From CALDTK01 sp045110575 (GTDB lineage Bacteria > Bacteroidota > Bacteroidia > Chitinophagales > Saprospiraceae), in the NCBI GenBank assembly GCA_045110575.1, contig JBGCGF010000033.1:6646-70645 (forward strand): 64,000 bases of DNA, read 5' to 3'. Shown here piece by piece: positions 37,601 to 45,560 of this stretch; the stretch's first letter is position 1; each line of letters opens with the position of its first letter. Position numbers and translations under genes: made by a program. The notes under the pieces were generated by a model that did no database searches, had not been told where the DNA came from, and saw only the letters and a program-made list of their open reading frames with translations.

Positions 37601-38424
37601 GCATCTTCTAGCCTTTTCAGCAAAACCATTCCCGCGCCCTCAGAAGAAACTAACCCTGCAGATGCTTCATCGAATGGGACAAATTTTTGATCCATCGGTG
37701 AGTACGCATGGAAAATGGAAAACCCCATGTGGATGAATAGCTGGTCGGATGCACTAACCGCGCCAGCCAGCATCATGTCTGCCTTACCGGTTAGTAATTC
37801 ATCACAGGCCAGTTTTATAGCGTAGAGGGAAGTTGCACAAGCTGCATCTAAGGCATAGTGCGTTTTTCCAAGCGCCAATGCTTTGCTTACCATTTCAGAA
37901 GGCGTGCATGTCAATACCTCATTTTCTGGTGGAACTTGTTGGTGGTCTTTTATCCTAAACTCTGGAGCGTTCAATAACTCTTGAATGTTGGACTCCAAGG
38001 ATCGACAGTATATGTCTGCTATTGATTGGTGGGAAGAGCTAGTCGGGAAGGATAAATTCCCAAGAATCAACCCGCAGTTTTTCAATTGTTCTTTTGCTTG
38101 ATGATAGCCACCATCAATGAGTGCTTCCTTAGCGGTGTACAGAGACCATTGATATAATTTGTCTTGTTTGCTCAAATAGTCCGCTGATAACTCAAAGCCA
38201 TTAGGGTCGAATTGAAAATCACGGATATAGCCTCCACGAATAGAATAACATCGGTCTTCGATTCCTTTTTCTGGATGGAAAATTGATGCAGGATCTACCC
38301 CGAAATCTTGCTGTGTGGCATGACTGGTCAGGTCTTTTTCAGACATTAAGTTTTCCCAGAACTCCTTCGGTGTCGAAGCTCCTGGGAAAAGTGCAGATGT
38401 TCCTATGATGGCTATTTTGGACAT
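31612..38424 (-). CDS. pfaC: PUFA synthase subunit KS-CLF-AT-DH-DH (PfaB/PfaC-like fusion)
   Basis: 2270 residues. Domain order: KS (1-450) with nucleophile C196 in DAACATSL and histidines in ECHATGT and KSNMGH. Next a KS-like chain-length factor (about 461-880) with SCGENSV but no first histidine (LAATGIT). Then an acyltransferase (about 960-1300) with serine in GYSMGECS near 1090, and a low-complexity linker (about 1370-1450). Last come two FabA-type dehydratase didomains (about 1460-2270), with CHF motifs near 1758 and 2160. Shewanella-type loci carry PfaB and PfaC separately; here a PfaB-like AT sits inside the PfaC chain, as in myxobacterial Pfa3 and partly thraustochytrid OrfB. It starts 12 bp after the KR-DH gene. 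Confidence 0.92.
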   Translation of the reverse strand: MSKIAIIGTSALFPGASTPKEFWENLMSEKDLTSHATQQDFGVDPASIFHPEKGIEDRCYSIRGGYIRDFQFDPNGFELSADYLSKQDKLYQWSLYTAKEALIDGGYHQAKEQLKNCGLILGNLSFPTSSSHQSIADIYCRSLESNIQELLNAPEFRIKDHQQVPPENEVLTCTPSEMVSKALALGKTHYALDAACATSLYAIKLACDELLTGKADMMLAGAVSASDQLFIHMGFSIFHAYSPMDQKFVPFDEASAGLVSSEGAGMVLLKRLEDAERDGDKILGLVGGIGLSNDGRGKFLLSPNPKGQNLAFERTYANKEISPQDTSYIECHATGTPLGDITELNSIANFFSNHDTRPLLGSVKSNMGHLLTAAGMTGLLKVLLAMQHEVIPPNINLKNPITSTSNWEGDDGMIVKHTPWKGKQKQAGINSFGFGGTNAHMVVQSYVGQEKNKASVHLAVPRKAMAIVGMDAHFGGCKTLESFYHTIYNGEQQLRSLPKNRWKGIEANSALLEKYGFENGTAPKGAYIDEFEIDLLRYKIQPKEAEHLHPQQALLLKVTDNAIKDAGLQEHKNVAVLVAMETELAIHQCLARWDVEWQIKEALEKAGLELEEEEEAELIKLTKKGIYHREGKPAPSEFTSFIGNLMASRISALWDFSGAAFTVSCGENSVFKALEIAQNMLSLGEVDAVVVGAVDFSGGLENVLLRQKKHPKNTKSKPSFSYDTGNEGWMIGEGAGAVVLKSKNSLQHEKVYSIIDEIGTTSQKSFDYIELAATGITSQDQNEQEKLLRSDLTKPTALGSVKSNIGHTFAASGMASLIKTSLCMYHRFIPGIPNWTAPQNIKFLNSAYYFPSQSRPWVLAKAETKRKAAVNGVGDIQIQLSSSTVEQSHNLSFLQNQIPNLFVLAGKNDEALFAQLALLQSKLESSQELSSIAKYFYDNSCDKQFNYSIVLIASTKNSLRKEIQYFQKQLSDSFQKNKVLKTPTGSYFTPTPLGPERKVAFVYPGSATAYTSLGRDIFQLFPELLTRYEKKVGNLSQFINEDYLYPKLKCVDEVAPNIYDDSIAMMSSGVFYSVIFTEILRDYFKLTPDIAFGYSMGECSSMWYSLGLWHPSGAKKFRKSSIFKNRFAGKLELLAEHWGIDNQTARDKWVSLVLLAPRHKVEELIEGKEEVFLTFINTDVEVIVSGDKETCKQIATELDCHSILVPFQNVIHHDFCIQEKEGLLDMHKFELASHPPIDFYSSITQNKIGLNSQEIAENSVAVCVQKVDFPKTLQTVYNAGARIFIEVGANATCTNWIQENLKGKTHHAIAMDQKGKSDSSNLVNLLAQLTSHGVQLDLSILFPKTEESTRQRQFMKKIIPGGTPLGELFEEEHIVAYFSRIRNAKQEKRATKKAFVTAGNELDESSSLVGSTSARTNGDQSITTNFSKVKRRSSTMNTSTLKNGKATATSKNAVGENGLRLQNFEAGEQLEGKEIVFSQQDLEEFATGKIANVFGPEYAIIDTYRRRVMLPMHPYLLVSRVTKMNAKLGVYQPSTMTTEYDIPYNAWYTTDQQIPSAVCVESGQCDLLLISYLGIDLQNKGNLVYRLLDCTLTFMDDLPYEGQTLRYDISIDSFVRNGDNLIFFFSYFCYVQDRLVLKMDGGCAGFFADNQLTDGAGVVYANSEIEARKNAERKYFTPLLNTQKTSFSKQDLQYLIDGDIEKCFDDISYFPNGRNSSLRIPPEKILLLDRITSVDLTGGAYGLGYIIAEKDLHPDDWYFPCHFRDDEVLAGSLQAEGGGNLLRFFMLMLGLQRMTKDARFQPIFGLRQRVRCRKQVTPTADTKLIYKLEIKEIGLFPDPYVIGDLEIISDGVITVHFENLGLQLREKSNPKYLDPTEGVKIAPRSEGALMNEKDITTFALGNMTECFGPDFAIYNGRKMSRQPNSDLQLISRILSVDGTKGDFSKDVPIIAEYDVPEDAWYYLQNSNITMPYSMLMEIALQPCGLLGAYMGSTLQFPDKDLYLRNLDGDGETFALPTGTDFRGKTITNKSVLVSSIAYGETILQRYTFELSIDGHLFYKGNSSFGFFTAEALAAQGGLDKGGEIPAWYKTEQLDPTDYMRIKLDSLYGKMKLFKAPEAKPHYRLASDQLNMLHELIIAKDKGQFGKGYIHATKFVKTYDWFFTCHFYQDPVMPGSLGVESILQAMQVFALQQNLGTAFKSPKFVQVSNHKTVWKYRGQILLPVKEMHLEVHIKAIKKREEQLVIVAEAFLWNGKMRIYQVTDIALGIQEA

Positions 38425-38436
38425 TATATTTCAGTT

Positions 38437-40917
38437 TTACCAAGCCAGTTCGCTGGAAATCGTTACGGTTGCACCTGATGTTTTGATATATACAAGACCT
38501 TGCTCATCGTAGACAGTACATTCGGCTACTAATTTCGTCTCATCGGCTTCCTGAACATTGACCGATACAAACAACTTTTTCCCAAATGGAACAGGGCGGT
38601 ATAATATTGCACTGTCAGTACCTAGGGGAAGACTATTCGCACCGCCGTAGTTTTTCTGTACCCAAACTAACATCCCTTGGTATTGGATATCTGCAAAAAA
38701 CGTGTTGATACTCTTTACCGGAAATTGCCCTTGCTCAGACAATGGCACTTTGGGAGCCATGCAAGAAAGTACTATCTGCTCTTCATTACAGTCCAGTATC
38801 TCTTCTATCCCCTGGAAATATGGAGCATGAAAAAGTGAACCGTCTTGGTATAGAGACTGTCCATCTGTTCGCGTATACGTAGCACTTATTGCATGGTTAA
38901 ACGTCGGAGGTGTCGGGAATGCGTGTTTGTTCAACAACGTAATGGTTGCTCGATAATGGTTAAGGGGTAGTTTTTTCCCTTTGCTAGAAATCGTGGTTTC
39001 GAAAACAATCGACTCTTCCCTTTTCTCTAATTCCTTTATCTCTAGCGTGTAATCCTCTGCTTGATTTTGATCAAAAATGATTCCCTTGAATAGGGCCGTC
39101 TTCTCTATTTTGAATACTGAATACTCCGGGTAGAGGTTTTCACAACTTTGTGCCATCCATCCTACTGCGTTGACGACGGGTAGGACAGGATTGTTTTGAA
39201 TCTTGTGGTGATTGAGAAACGGATTGTTATCCAATTTCAATTTCCGATGAATTCGATGTGTTCTTAAGTCTCCTAAATGACTAACAGCCGCTGGTAACGT
39301 TCCGCCAATGATAACCTGAGCTTGGTCGGCATAATCTGTATTCAATTCGTTTACTAGCATGGCAGCACCACCCTCACTATTCACTAGACTAATTCCGGCT
39401 GCTTCAAACTGTGCTTTCAATTCCCCGCTTACCATTCCACTATCCCACGCGCCCCAATTTATAGCAGAGACTTGTGTCTTCGGGTGATTCGTTTTGAATA
39501 GATGTGCAGCTTTGCTCAAAATTTCATTAGCAATCGCATAATCTGTCTGTCCAACATTGCCGTAAAAACCAGCAACCGAAGAAAATAGGATCAAGTGATC
39601 TAGGAGAGATACATCTACCGCTTCAAGTAGACTTAGCAGACCGTCAAGTTTGACTGATAAGACATTTTCAAAGTCACTTTCCGTCTTATCCTGAATATAC
39701 TTATCTGCTAATCGGCCTGCGCCGTGAATTATCCCTGTTATGTTTCCAAGTTTTGTGGTTGCCCCCTTCAGTTCAGTTTTAAAGCTTGCTATATCGGTTA
39801 CGTCTCCCTTTAGGTAGATTACTCTTCCGCCATGCGCTTGAATAGTTGAAATTGTTTCGTCAATTTCCTTTTTAGCGATTATGTTTTTGTAGGTACTCTT
39901 CACTTTTGGAAGACTAGGTTTTTCTCCTTTGGCTTTCATATCGTTCATGATCAGACGCTTCAGTGCGCCTTCATCATTTTCGTCTCTAGCGAATTCGGGA
40001 ACCGCTGTATCAATAGCAGATCTGCCAAGCAGTACGAAACTGCATTGAAATGTTTTTGCCATTTCTAGAACACAAGCTGCAGTTACACCTCTGGCGCCTC
40101 CACTAACTAGAAACACAGAGTCACTCGTAACCGCGGTTGTTATCTTCTTGTCTTCAAGTACTTCAGTTGGGATGGCTGTAGTGGTAGATCTGCCTTCTTC
40201 AGAAAAGGCAACTTCGATAACTGACACATCTGCATCGTGATATTCTGCCATTAATTGATTGGCAATCTGTTCGTTGGACAGCTCTGGTTGAATATCAATC
40301 GCTCTGCAAAATACTGGAGACCACTCCAAGTTTAAGCACTTAACTAAACCCGTGATACCACCACCGACGACTGATGTATTTCCTCTTTTACCTTGCCCCA
40401 GTTTTCCATCCATTCTTGTACAGGTAAGGAAATTGGCCCTTTGATTTATGCCTAATGCATTCAAATCTTTTTGAACATGCTTAGCTACAAAAAACAGGGA
40501 TTTTATAATCTCTTTTTCTGCTTGAAAGTGTTGGGCGAAATTAGGACGTTGAAACTCAAAATGTGGATGAAGGTGTACTACGCTTCCAATTTTCCCGTAT
40601 TTCTTCTGAATTTCTTGGATCGCATTACCTACTGATTCATCACTATTATCTGCTAGGGTAATTGCGTTATCACTGATCGGGTTTTTTACGCCACTCAAGT
40701 TCAGCGTCACAACCTGGTTGCTTTTTTCCTTTAGCGCAGAGATTACTTGTGGTGTTAATGCGGATCCGTCATTCGTGACTAGAATGATATGCGATGCTGG
40801 CAGTGAAAACTCTAAGTAGTCCGGTTGCGGTAAGTACTTGAGTCCGACCTCAAATCGTTTTACGCCGTGGAAAGAACCTGTGCGGACCAGCCCCTGCTTT
40901 GTGGATATGACTCCCAT
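38437..40917 (-). CDS. PUFA synthase ketoreductase-dehydratase subunit (split PfaA C-terminus)
   Basis: 826 residues. An N-terminal structural half-KR leads to a ketoreductase with VSGGARGVTAA (about 271-281) and catalytic S447 and Y460 in SSVAG and GQTDYAIANE. The rest is a PKS-type dehydratase hotdog with NHHKIQNNPVLP (about 569-580). In most PUFA synthases KR (and often this DH) forms the C-terminus of PfaA. Here it is a separate frame beginning 32 bp after the PfaA stop. The -1 frame is open from the A9 run at 40962-40970 through VVNDSQASSQNN into the ATG at 40917, so a frameshift would fuse it to PfaA. Otherwise it starts at 40917. Confidence 0.9.
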   Translation of the reverse strand: MGVISTKQGLVRTGSFHGVKRFEVGLKYLPQPDYLEFSLPASHIILVTNDGSALTPQVISALKEKSNQVVTLNLSGVKNPISDNAITLADNSDESVGNAIQEIQKKYGKIGSVVHLHPHFEFQRPNFAQHFQAEKEIIKSLFFVAKHVQKDLNALGINQRANFLTCTRMDGKLGQGKRGNTSVVGGGITGLVKCLNLEWSPVFCRAIDIQPELSNEQIANQLMAEYHDADVSVIEVAFSEEGRSTTTAIPTEVLEDKKITTAVTSDSVFLVSGGARGVTAACVLEMAKTFQCSFVLLGRSAIDTAVPEFARDENDEGALKRLIMNDMKAKGEKPSLPKVKSTYKNIIAKKEIDETISTIQAHGGRVIYLKGDVTDIASFKTELKGATTKLGNITGIIHGAGRLADKYIQDKTESDFENVLSVKLDGLLSLLEAVDVSLLDHLILFSSVAGFYGNVGQTDYAIANEILSKAAHLFKTNHPKTQVSAINWGAWDSGMVSGELKAQFEAAGISLVNSEGGAAMLVNELNTDYADQAQVIIGGTLPAAVSHLGDLRTHRIHRKLKLDNNPFLNHHKIQNNPVLPVVNAVGWMAQSCENLYPEYSVFKIEKTALFKGIIFDQNQAEDYTLEIKELEKREESIVFETTISSKGKKLPLNHYRATITLLNKHAFPTPPTFNHAISATYTRTDGQSLYQDGSLFHAPYFQGIEEILDCNEEQIVLSCMAPKVPLSEQGQFPVKSINTFFADIQYQGMLVWVQKNYGGANSLPLGTDSAILYRPVPFGKKLFVSVNVQEADETKLVAECTVYDEQGLVYIKTSGATVTISSELAW

Positions 40918-40949
40918 TACATTGTTTTGAGAGCTGGCTTGCGAGTCGT

Positions 40950-43900
40950 TTACGACATCACTTTTTTTTTAGCAGATGCACTAACAAAAGAGACAATTTC
41001 TTCGAGTGTTCTTAGTTCTGTTAATTCATTTGGATTAATGCCCGACATTTCTGGATGTTGCTTCGTTAGAGCACCGAAAATTTCGACTCGTTTTATGGAA
41101 TCAATTCCTAGATCTGCCTCCATGTCCATGTTGAGTTCCAACATCTCAGCTGGATATCCAGTCTTTTCACTGACTACTTGCAGTAGAGATGTAGTTAGCT
41201 TCTCTACGTTTATTCCGCCAGTGTTTGAAGCAGTGTTATTTGAAGCAACTGTGGTAGTTGCTGCAGGCATTGGAGGCTCTACACTTGTAGCACCGTTACC
41301 ACCGACGAAGCTGACGATTTCGGCCAAGGTTCTTAGTTCCGTTAATTCATTTGGATTGATGCCTGACATTTCCGGGTGTTGCTTCGTCAATGCCCCGAAA
41401 ATTTCAACTCGCTTGATGGAATCAATTCCTAGGTCTGCTTCCATGTCCATGTTGAGTTCCAACATTTCAGCCGGATAGCCGGTCTTTTCACTGACTACCT
41501 GCAGTAGAGATGTAGTTAGCTTCTCTACGTTTATTCCACTAGTATTTGAAACGGTTGCTGTCGTCGCTGTAGGCACCTGAGGCGCTACACTTTGCGCACC
41601 ATTGTTTGATACTCCACTATTGCCACCGACAAAGCTGACAATCTCGGCCAAGGTTCTTAGTTCCGTTAATTCATTTGGATTGATGCCTGACATCTCCGGA
41701 TGTTGCTTCGTCAATGCCCCGAAAATTTCGACTCGTTTTATAGAATCAATTCCCAAGTCCGCTTCCATGTCCATGTTGAGTTCCAGCATTTCAGCTGGAT
41801 ATCCAGTCTTTTCACTCACCACTTGTAGTAAAGAACTAGTGATTTTAGTTAAGTCGATTCCTGTTTTGGCGGAAGCTGTACTATTTGCATCTGGTGCAAG
41901 ATTTGGAGTAGAAGTTTGGGCGAGCGTCGCGGCAATTGTACCATTTGATTCGTCACTATTCGCACTGACGAAGCTGACGATCTCTGCCAACGTTCTCAGT
42001 TCCGTTAACTCATTTGGATTGATGCCAGACATTTCCGGGTGTTGCTTCGTTAGCGCCCCGAAAATTTCGACTCGTTTTATGGAATCAATTCCCAAGTCCG
42101 CTTCCATGTCCATGTTGAGTTCCAGCATTTCAGCTGGATATCCAGTCTTCTCACTCACCACTTGTAGTAACGAACTTGTGAGCTTAGTCAAGTCAATTCC
42201 TGTTTTGGCGGAAGCTTGAGCTGTGGTCTTTACAGGAGCAGATACGGCATGACCGTTGGTGCCATTAGACGAATATGTTCCGTTGCTACCGTTGCTTGCA
42301 GCTTTCGCCAAAACCGCAGTCGCACTTACTGCAGAGGAAACCACTGGTGTATGAACAGAACTTCCATTTTTACCGCTCATCTGTTGCGATAAAATATTCA
42401 ACAATTGCTGAGATTGCTGATTTTGGTCATTCATAAATCTTTCAAAAATCTCTAACGATTTAACTTGATTTGACTTGAATGAATCGATCGTGGTTTGTAA
42501 TAATTGAAAGGCTTGCTTATTCATGACTTCTTCATTTTCAAATGGAGTAGGAGTGACACTTGGAGTCTGCACTTCTACTATTTTTTCAACTGTTACGATC
42601 TTTTCGACAATTTTTGTTTCACCTCCAGCTATTTTAAAGCCGTCTGTCATTATTTCTTGGTGAGCTTTCTGAGTTGGCGCCGAGACATAATTGTTTCCGC
42701 TTAGCGCCACGGTCAATTTTGACTTCGGAGGAAGTGGTGCAATCTCTTTTTTGTAAGGATCTACATTGGAAAGAGGCAATCCAAGTACTTGTAACTCTAC
42801 CGCTGCTTGACGGAAAAGTAAGTCACTGTCTTTCTTCGCACTTGCATTGACCGCGATGGAATGGTGCTCTTTTCCTTTTAGAGTACTCCGGACTAAGTTG
42901 GACAAAACGCCTTTTGGTCCAAATTCTACAAAAACACGCCCGCCAGCATCGTAGATGTTCTCAATTTGGTCTTTGAACAGTACCGGCTTTAGAATTTGAT
43001 CTTTAAGGATTGATTTGATTTTAGTCGAACCTTTCGGATAGGCCTTGCCAGTAGTGTTAGAATAAACAGGTATTTTTGGAGATTTAAATTTTTGTAAATC
43101 GACAAACTTTGAAAATGGAACTTGTGCGTGCTTTACAAATTCGGTGTGGAACGCAGCGGCAACTGGTAATTGAACTACCGAAAAGCCATTCATTCTTAGT
43201 TGTTCTTCCGCAATTTTAATCGCCGGTGTACTACCACCTATGACAACCTGTTGATCGGAATTTACATTTGCGATCAGGACACCTTCGATGTCTTTGATGC
43301 TTTCAACTACTTGACGCTGAGGAGCTTTTATTGCCAGCATTGCTCCCGTATCCTCGTTCGGGTTATCGATGGCCATGGCTTCGCCTCGTGTTTTAGCCAA
43401 GTTCAAAAACGTAACGTCGTCATAAACACCTGCGGCCCATAGTGCTGTTAGTTCCCCAAAGCTATGTCCAGCTGTGAATTCTGGGGAAAAGCCTGCATGC
43501 TGTAGCGTTTTATACTGGCCCATGCTTAGTGCACCAATTCCAGGCTGCGCAAACTGCGTCTTGGTTAGCTCTTTTTGTTGCTGAATTCGCTCCTCCTCGT
43601 TGAATACTGGAATAGGGAATACAATGTTGGTTAGTGAGTTGGAGTTAATAGTCTCGTAGAGGTTGTCAGCTTGTTCAAACGTCTGAGTCACTGACGGGAA
43701 AGCGTTCGCTAGTTCCCTTCCCATTCCTACATATTGCGACCCTTGTCCAGCAAATAGTGCCACGACTTTATTGGTTGTCGTATCAATTCCCGTCGGGCGG
43801 TAATGTATTTTCTTCGGGTGGTCCCATGGACTAGAAGAAAAGCCTTGTTCGGTAGCCGCTTTAAGCATGTCAACGCACTCTTGCATTGTGTTCACTACAA

Positions 43901-45509
43901 ACCCTACTCGCGCATTTCCTTGCTTGAGTTGAATGGTTTTGCTTTTTGCAACCAAATTTTTGAACGCAGTTTCGCTTTCTACTCCATTTAATTGACTCAA
44001 AACTCCTGTTCCAGCTTTTAGTAATTTAGCTGGACTAGATGCTTGCAGGATGATCGTTTTGTAAGGTTCGTGAAGTCGATAGTCTGTTGTGCCACGACCC
44101 AGGTATTCTTCCATCGTGATATGCACATTGATACCACCAAATCCGAAAGCACTTACACCTGAACGACGGGGATGCCCGTTTCGAAGCCAAGGTCTAGCCT
44201 CCGTATTTACGTAAATAGCCGAGTCTTCAATGTTGAATTTTGAATTGGGCTCCTGTACGTTGATCGTAGGCGGTAACACTTTGTGGTGTAGTGCCAAAAC
44301 TGCTTTTATGATTCCAGCTGCACCCGCGGCCGATTTCGTGTGGCCAATTTGTGACTTGACCGAGCCTAGTGCAATGTGTTGTTTTTTAGGATTATTGGCA
44401 CCAAACACCATTTGCATAGAAGTAAACTCCGTAGGATCGCCTGCTCCTGTTCCCGTTCCGTGTCCTTCTAGTAGGCCGACTGTTTCTGGTAAATATCCTG
44501 CGTCTTCATAGGCGCGGTTCATTGCCAAAGCCTGACCCGCTGGGCGAGGTGCGTACACGGACTTAAAGCGTCCATCACTAGATGTTCCGACTCCTTTTAT
44601 GACTGCGTAAATCTGATCATTGTCTCTTTCCGCATCTTCCAGTCTTTTTAAGACCAGCATTCCTAGGCCTTCACCGATCAGCATTCCATCTGCTTTATTG
44701 CTAAAAGGACTGATATTGCCAGATTTCGAAAATGCTGGCGTTTTGCTGAATGACATATACATAAACGGAGAATTATCTGTATCCACTCCTCCCGTCAACA
44801 TCATGTCGCATCTCCCTTCCACCAATTCGCTCAACGCCATTTTAATGGCGCTTAAGGATGCTGCACATGCAGCATCTACTACGCTATTAATTCCGCCTAA
44901 ATCAAATCGATTAGTAATACGACCAGAAATCACATTTCCTAAAAGACCAGGGAAAGCATTCTCATTCCAACCGACATAAGCGCTTTTTATTTTCTCAGTT
45001 ATTTTTGGAATATCCTGCTCTGAAACACCACTTGCACGTAAGGCTCTCTCCCAGATTGGATATTGCAATCGAGCAATTAGTGGGGTAATTAGTTTTTGTC
45101 CTCCTCCAACTCCTAATAGTACACCTGTTTTTTCTTTAAGTTCTTTTGTGAATTTCGTTGAAGTCCTGCCATACCCCGCATCTTCAAAAGCATCTCTAGC
45201 AGCCACTAATCCAAGTAGTTGTGATGCATCTGTGACTTCCAAAATATTGGGCGGCAACCCAAACTCCATTGGATTGAAATCTATTTCAGGTAAGAATCCT
45301 CCTCGTTTACAGTAGGTTTTATCTGGAGTGGTCATTTCCTCATCGAAATAGTCGTCGATTAGCCAGCGATTGGGCGGCACATCCTTGATGCTATCCCTAG
45401 ACTGAATGATATTCGTCCAGTATTCCTCCATATTTTTGGCATCAGCAAACATCGCTGAGATGCCTATTACAGCAATCGGAGTCTTCTTTAAGGAGGAATT
45501 AATATTCAT
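40950..45509 (-). CDS. pfaA: PUFA synthase subunit PfaA: KS-AT-ACPx4
   Basis: 1519 residues. KS (1-470) with C215 in VDAACAASLS and histidines in EGHGTGTGAG and KSQIGHTKSAAG. Malonyl-type acyltransferase (about 600-900) with GQGSQYVGMG and serine in GHSFGELTA near 680. A coiled linker (about 990-1060), then four acyl carrier domains with phosphopantetheine serines at about 1143, 1256, 1364 and 1471 in LGIDSIKR. It loads and extends the chain with malonyl units. The usual PfaA C-terminal KR is in the next frame, reached by a possible -1 shift. Starts 51 bp after tetR and likely shares its transcript. Four ACPs is at the low end for this family (often 4-9). Confidence 0.95.
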   Translation of the reverse strand: MNINSSLKKTPIAVIGISAMFADAKNMEEYWTNIIQSRDSIKDVPPNRWLIDDYFDEEMTTPDKTYCKRGGFLPEIDFNPMEFGLPPNILEVTDASQLLGLVAARDAFEDAGYGRTSTKFTKELKEKTGVLLGVGGGQKLITPLIARLQYPIWERALRASGVSEQDIPKITEKIKSAYVGWNENAFPGLLGNVISGRITNRFDLGGINSVVDAACAASLSAIKMALSELVEGRCDMMLTGGVDTDNSPFMYMSFSKTPAFSKSGNISPFSNKADGMLIGEGLGMLVLKRLEDAERDNDQIYAVIKGVGTSSDGRFKSVYAPRPAGQALAMNRAYEDAGYLPETVGLLEGHGTGTGAGDPTEFTSMQMVFGANNPKKQHIALGSVKSQIGHTKSAAGAAGIIKAVLALHHKVLPPTINVQEPNSKFNIEDSAIYVNTEARPWLRNGHPRRSGVSAFGFGGINVHITMEEYLGRGTTDYRLHEPYKTIILQASSPAKLLKAGTGVLSQLNGVESETAFKNLVAKSKTIQLKQGNARVGFVVNTMQECVDMLKAATEQGFSSSPWDHPKKIHYRPTGIDTTTNKVVALFAGQGSQYVGMGRELANAFPSVTQTFEQADNLYETINSNSLTNIVFPIPVFNEEERIQQQKELTKTQFAQPGIGALSMGQYKTLQHAGFSPEFTAGHSFGELTALWAAGVYDDVTFLNLAKTRGEAMAIDNPNEDTGAMLAIKAPQRQVVESIKDIEGVLIANVNSDQQVVIGGSTPAIKIAEEQLRMNGFSVVQLPVAAAFHTEFVKHAQVPFSKFVDLQKFKSPKIPVYSNTTGKAYPKGSTKIKSILKDQILKPVLFKDQIENIYDAGGRVFVEFGPKGVLSNLVRSTLKGKEHHSIAVNASAKKDSDLLFRQAAVELQVLGLPLSNVDPYKKEIAPLPPKSKLTVALSGNNYVSAPTQKAHQEIMTDGFKIAGGETKIVEKIVTVEKIVEVQTPSVTPTPFENEEVMNKQAFQLLQTTIDSFKSNQVKSLEIFERFMNDQNQQSQQLLNILSQQMSGKNGSSVHTPVVSSAVSATAVLAKAASNGSNGTYSSNGTNGHAVSAPVKTTAQASAKTGIDLTKLTSSLLQVVSEKTGYPAEMLELNMDMEADLGIDSIKRVEIFGALTKQHPEMSGINPNELTELRTLAEIVSFVSANSDESNGTIAATLAQTSTPNLAPDANSTASAKTGIDLTKITSSLLQVVSEKTGYPAEMLELNMDMEADLGIDSIKRVEIFGALTKQHPEMSGINPNELTELRTLAEIVSFVGGNSGVSNNGAQSVAPQVPTATTATVSNTSGINVEKLTTSLLQVVSEKTGYPAEMLELNMDMEADLGIDSIKRVEIFGALTKQHPEMSGINPNELTELRTLAEIVSFVGGNGATSVEPPMPAATTTVASNNTASNTGGINVEKLTTSLLQVVSEKTGYPAEMLELNMDMEADLGIDSIKRVEIFGALTKQHPEMSGINPNELTELRTLEEIVSFVSASAKKKVMS
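40962..40970 (-). promoter_or_regulatory. A9 slippery run, candidate -1 frameshift site joining PfaA to KR-DH
   Basis: On the coding strand the PfaA end reads GCT AAA AAA AAA GTG ATG TCG TAA. The run contains the heptamer A AAA AAA in the correct phase for -1 slippage. After slipping, reading continues AGT GAT GTC GTA AAC without a stop into the KR-DH protein. A small stem GTCG/CGAC sits just downstream around the PfaA stop. It could also be a slip-prone homopolymer for transcriptional slippage or phase variation. Confidence 0.5.
41000..42215 (-). repeat. Four tandem near-identical ACP-coding repeats
   Basis: The serine codons lie at 42081-42083, 41742-41744, 41418-41420 and 41097-41099, so the periods are 339, 324 and 321 bp. 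The ACP cores are almost identical at protein level (LELNMDMEADLGIDSIKR in all four). The Ala/Thr/Asn-rich linkers differ in length and sequence. Units 1 and 2 share the TGIDLTK linker and the GTTTTGGCGGAAGC variant; units 3 and 4 share GINVEKL. Confidence 0.95.
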
Positions 45510-45560
45510 GAAATAATCTTTTACTTGTCGTTTTTTGCTTCTGTGCGCTTAGCGCCACGC

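Noticed and set aside
40867..42219. Plus-strand 203-205 residue frames opposite the ACP domains
   Set aside because: Mirror frames of the ACP repeats; they end and restart with each unit and lack family features.
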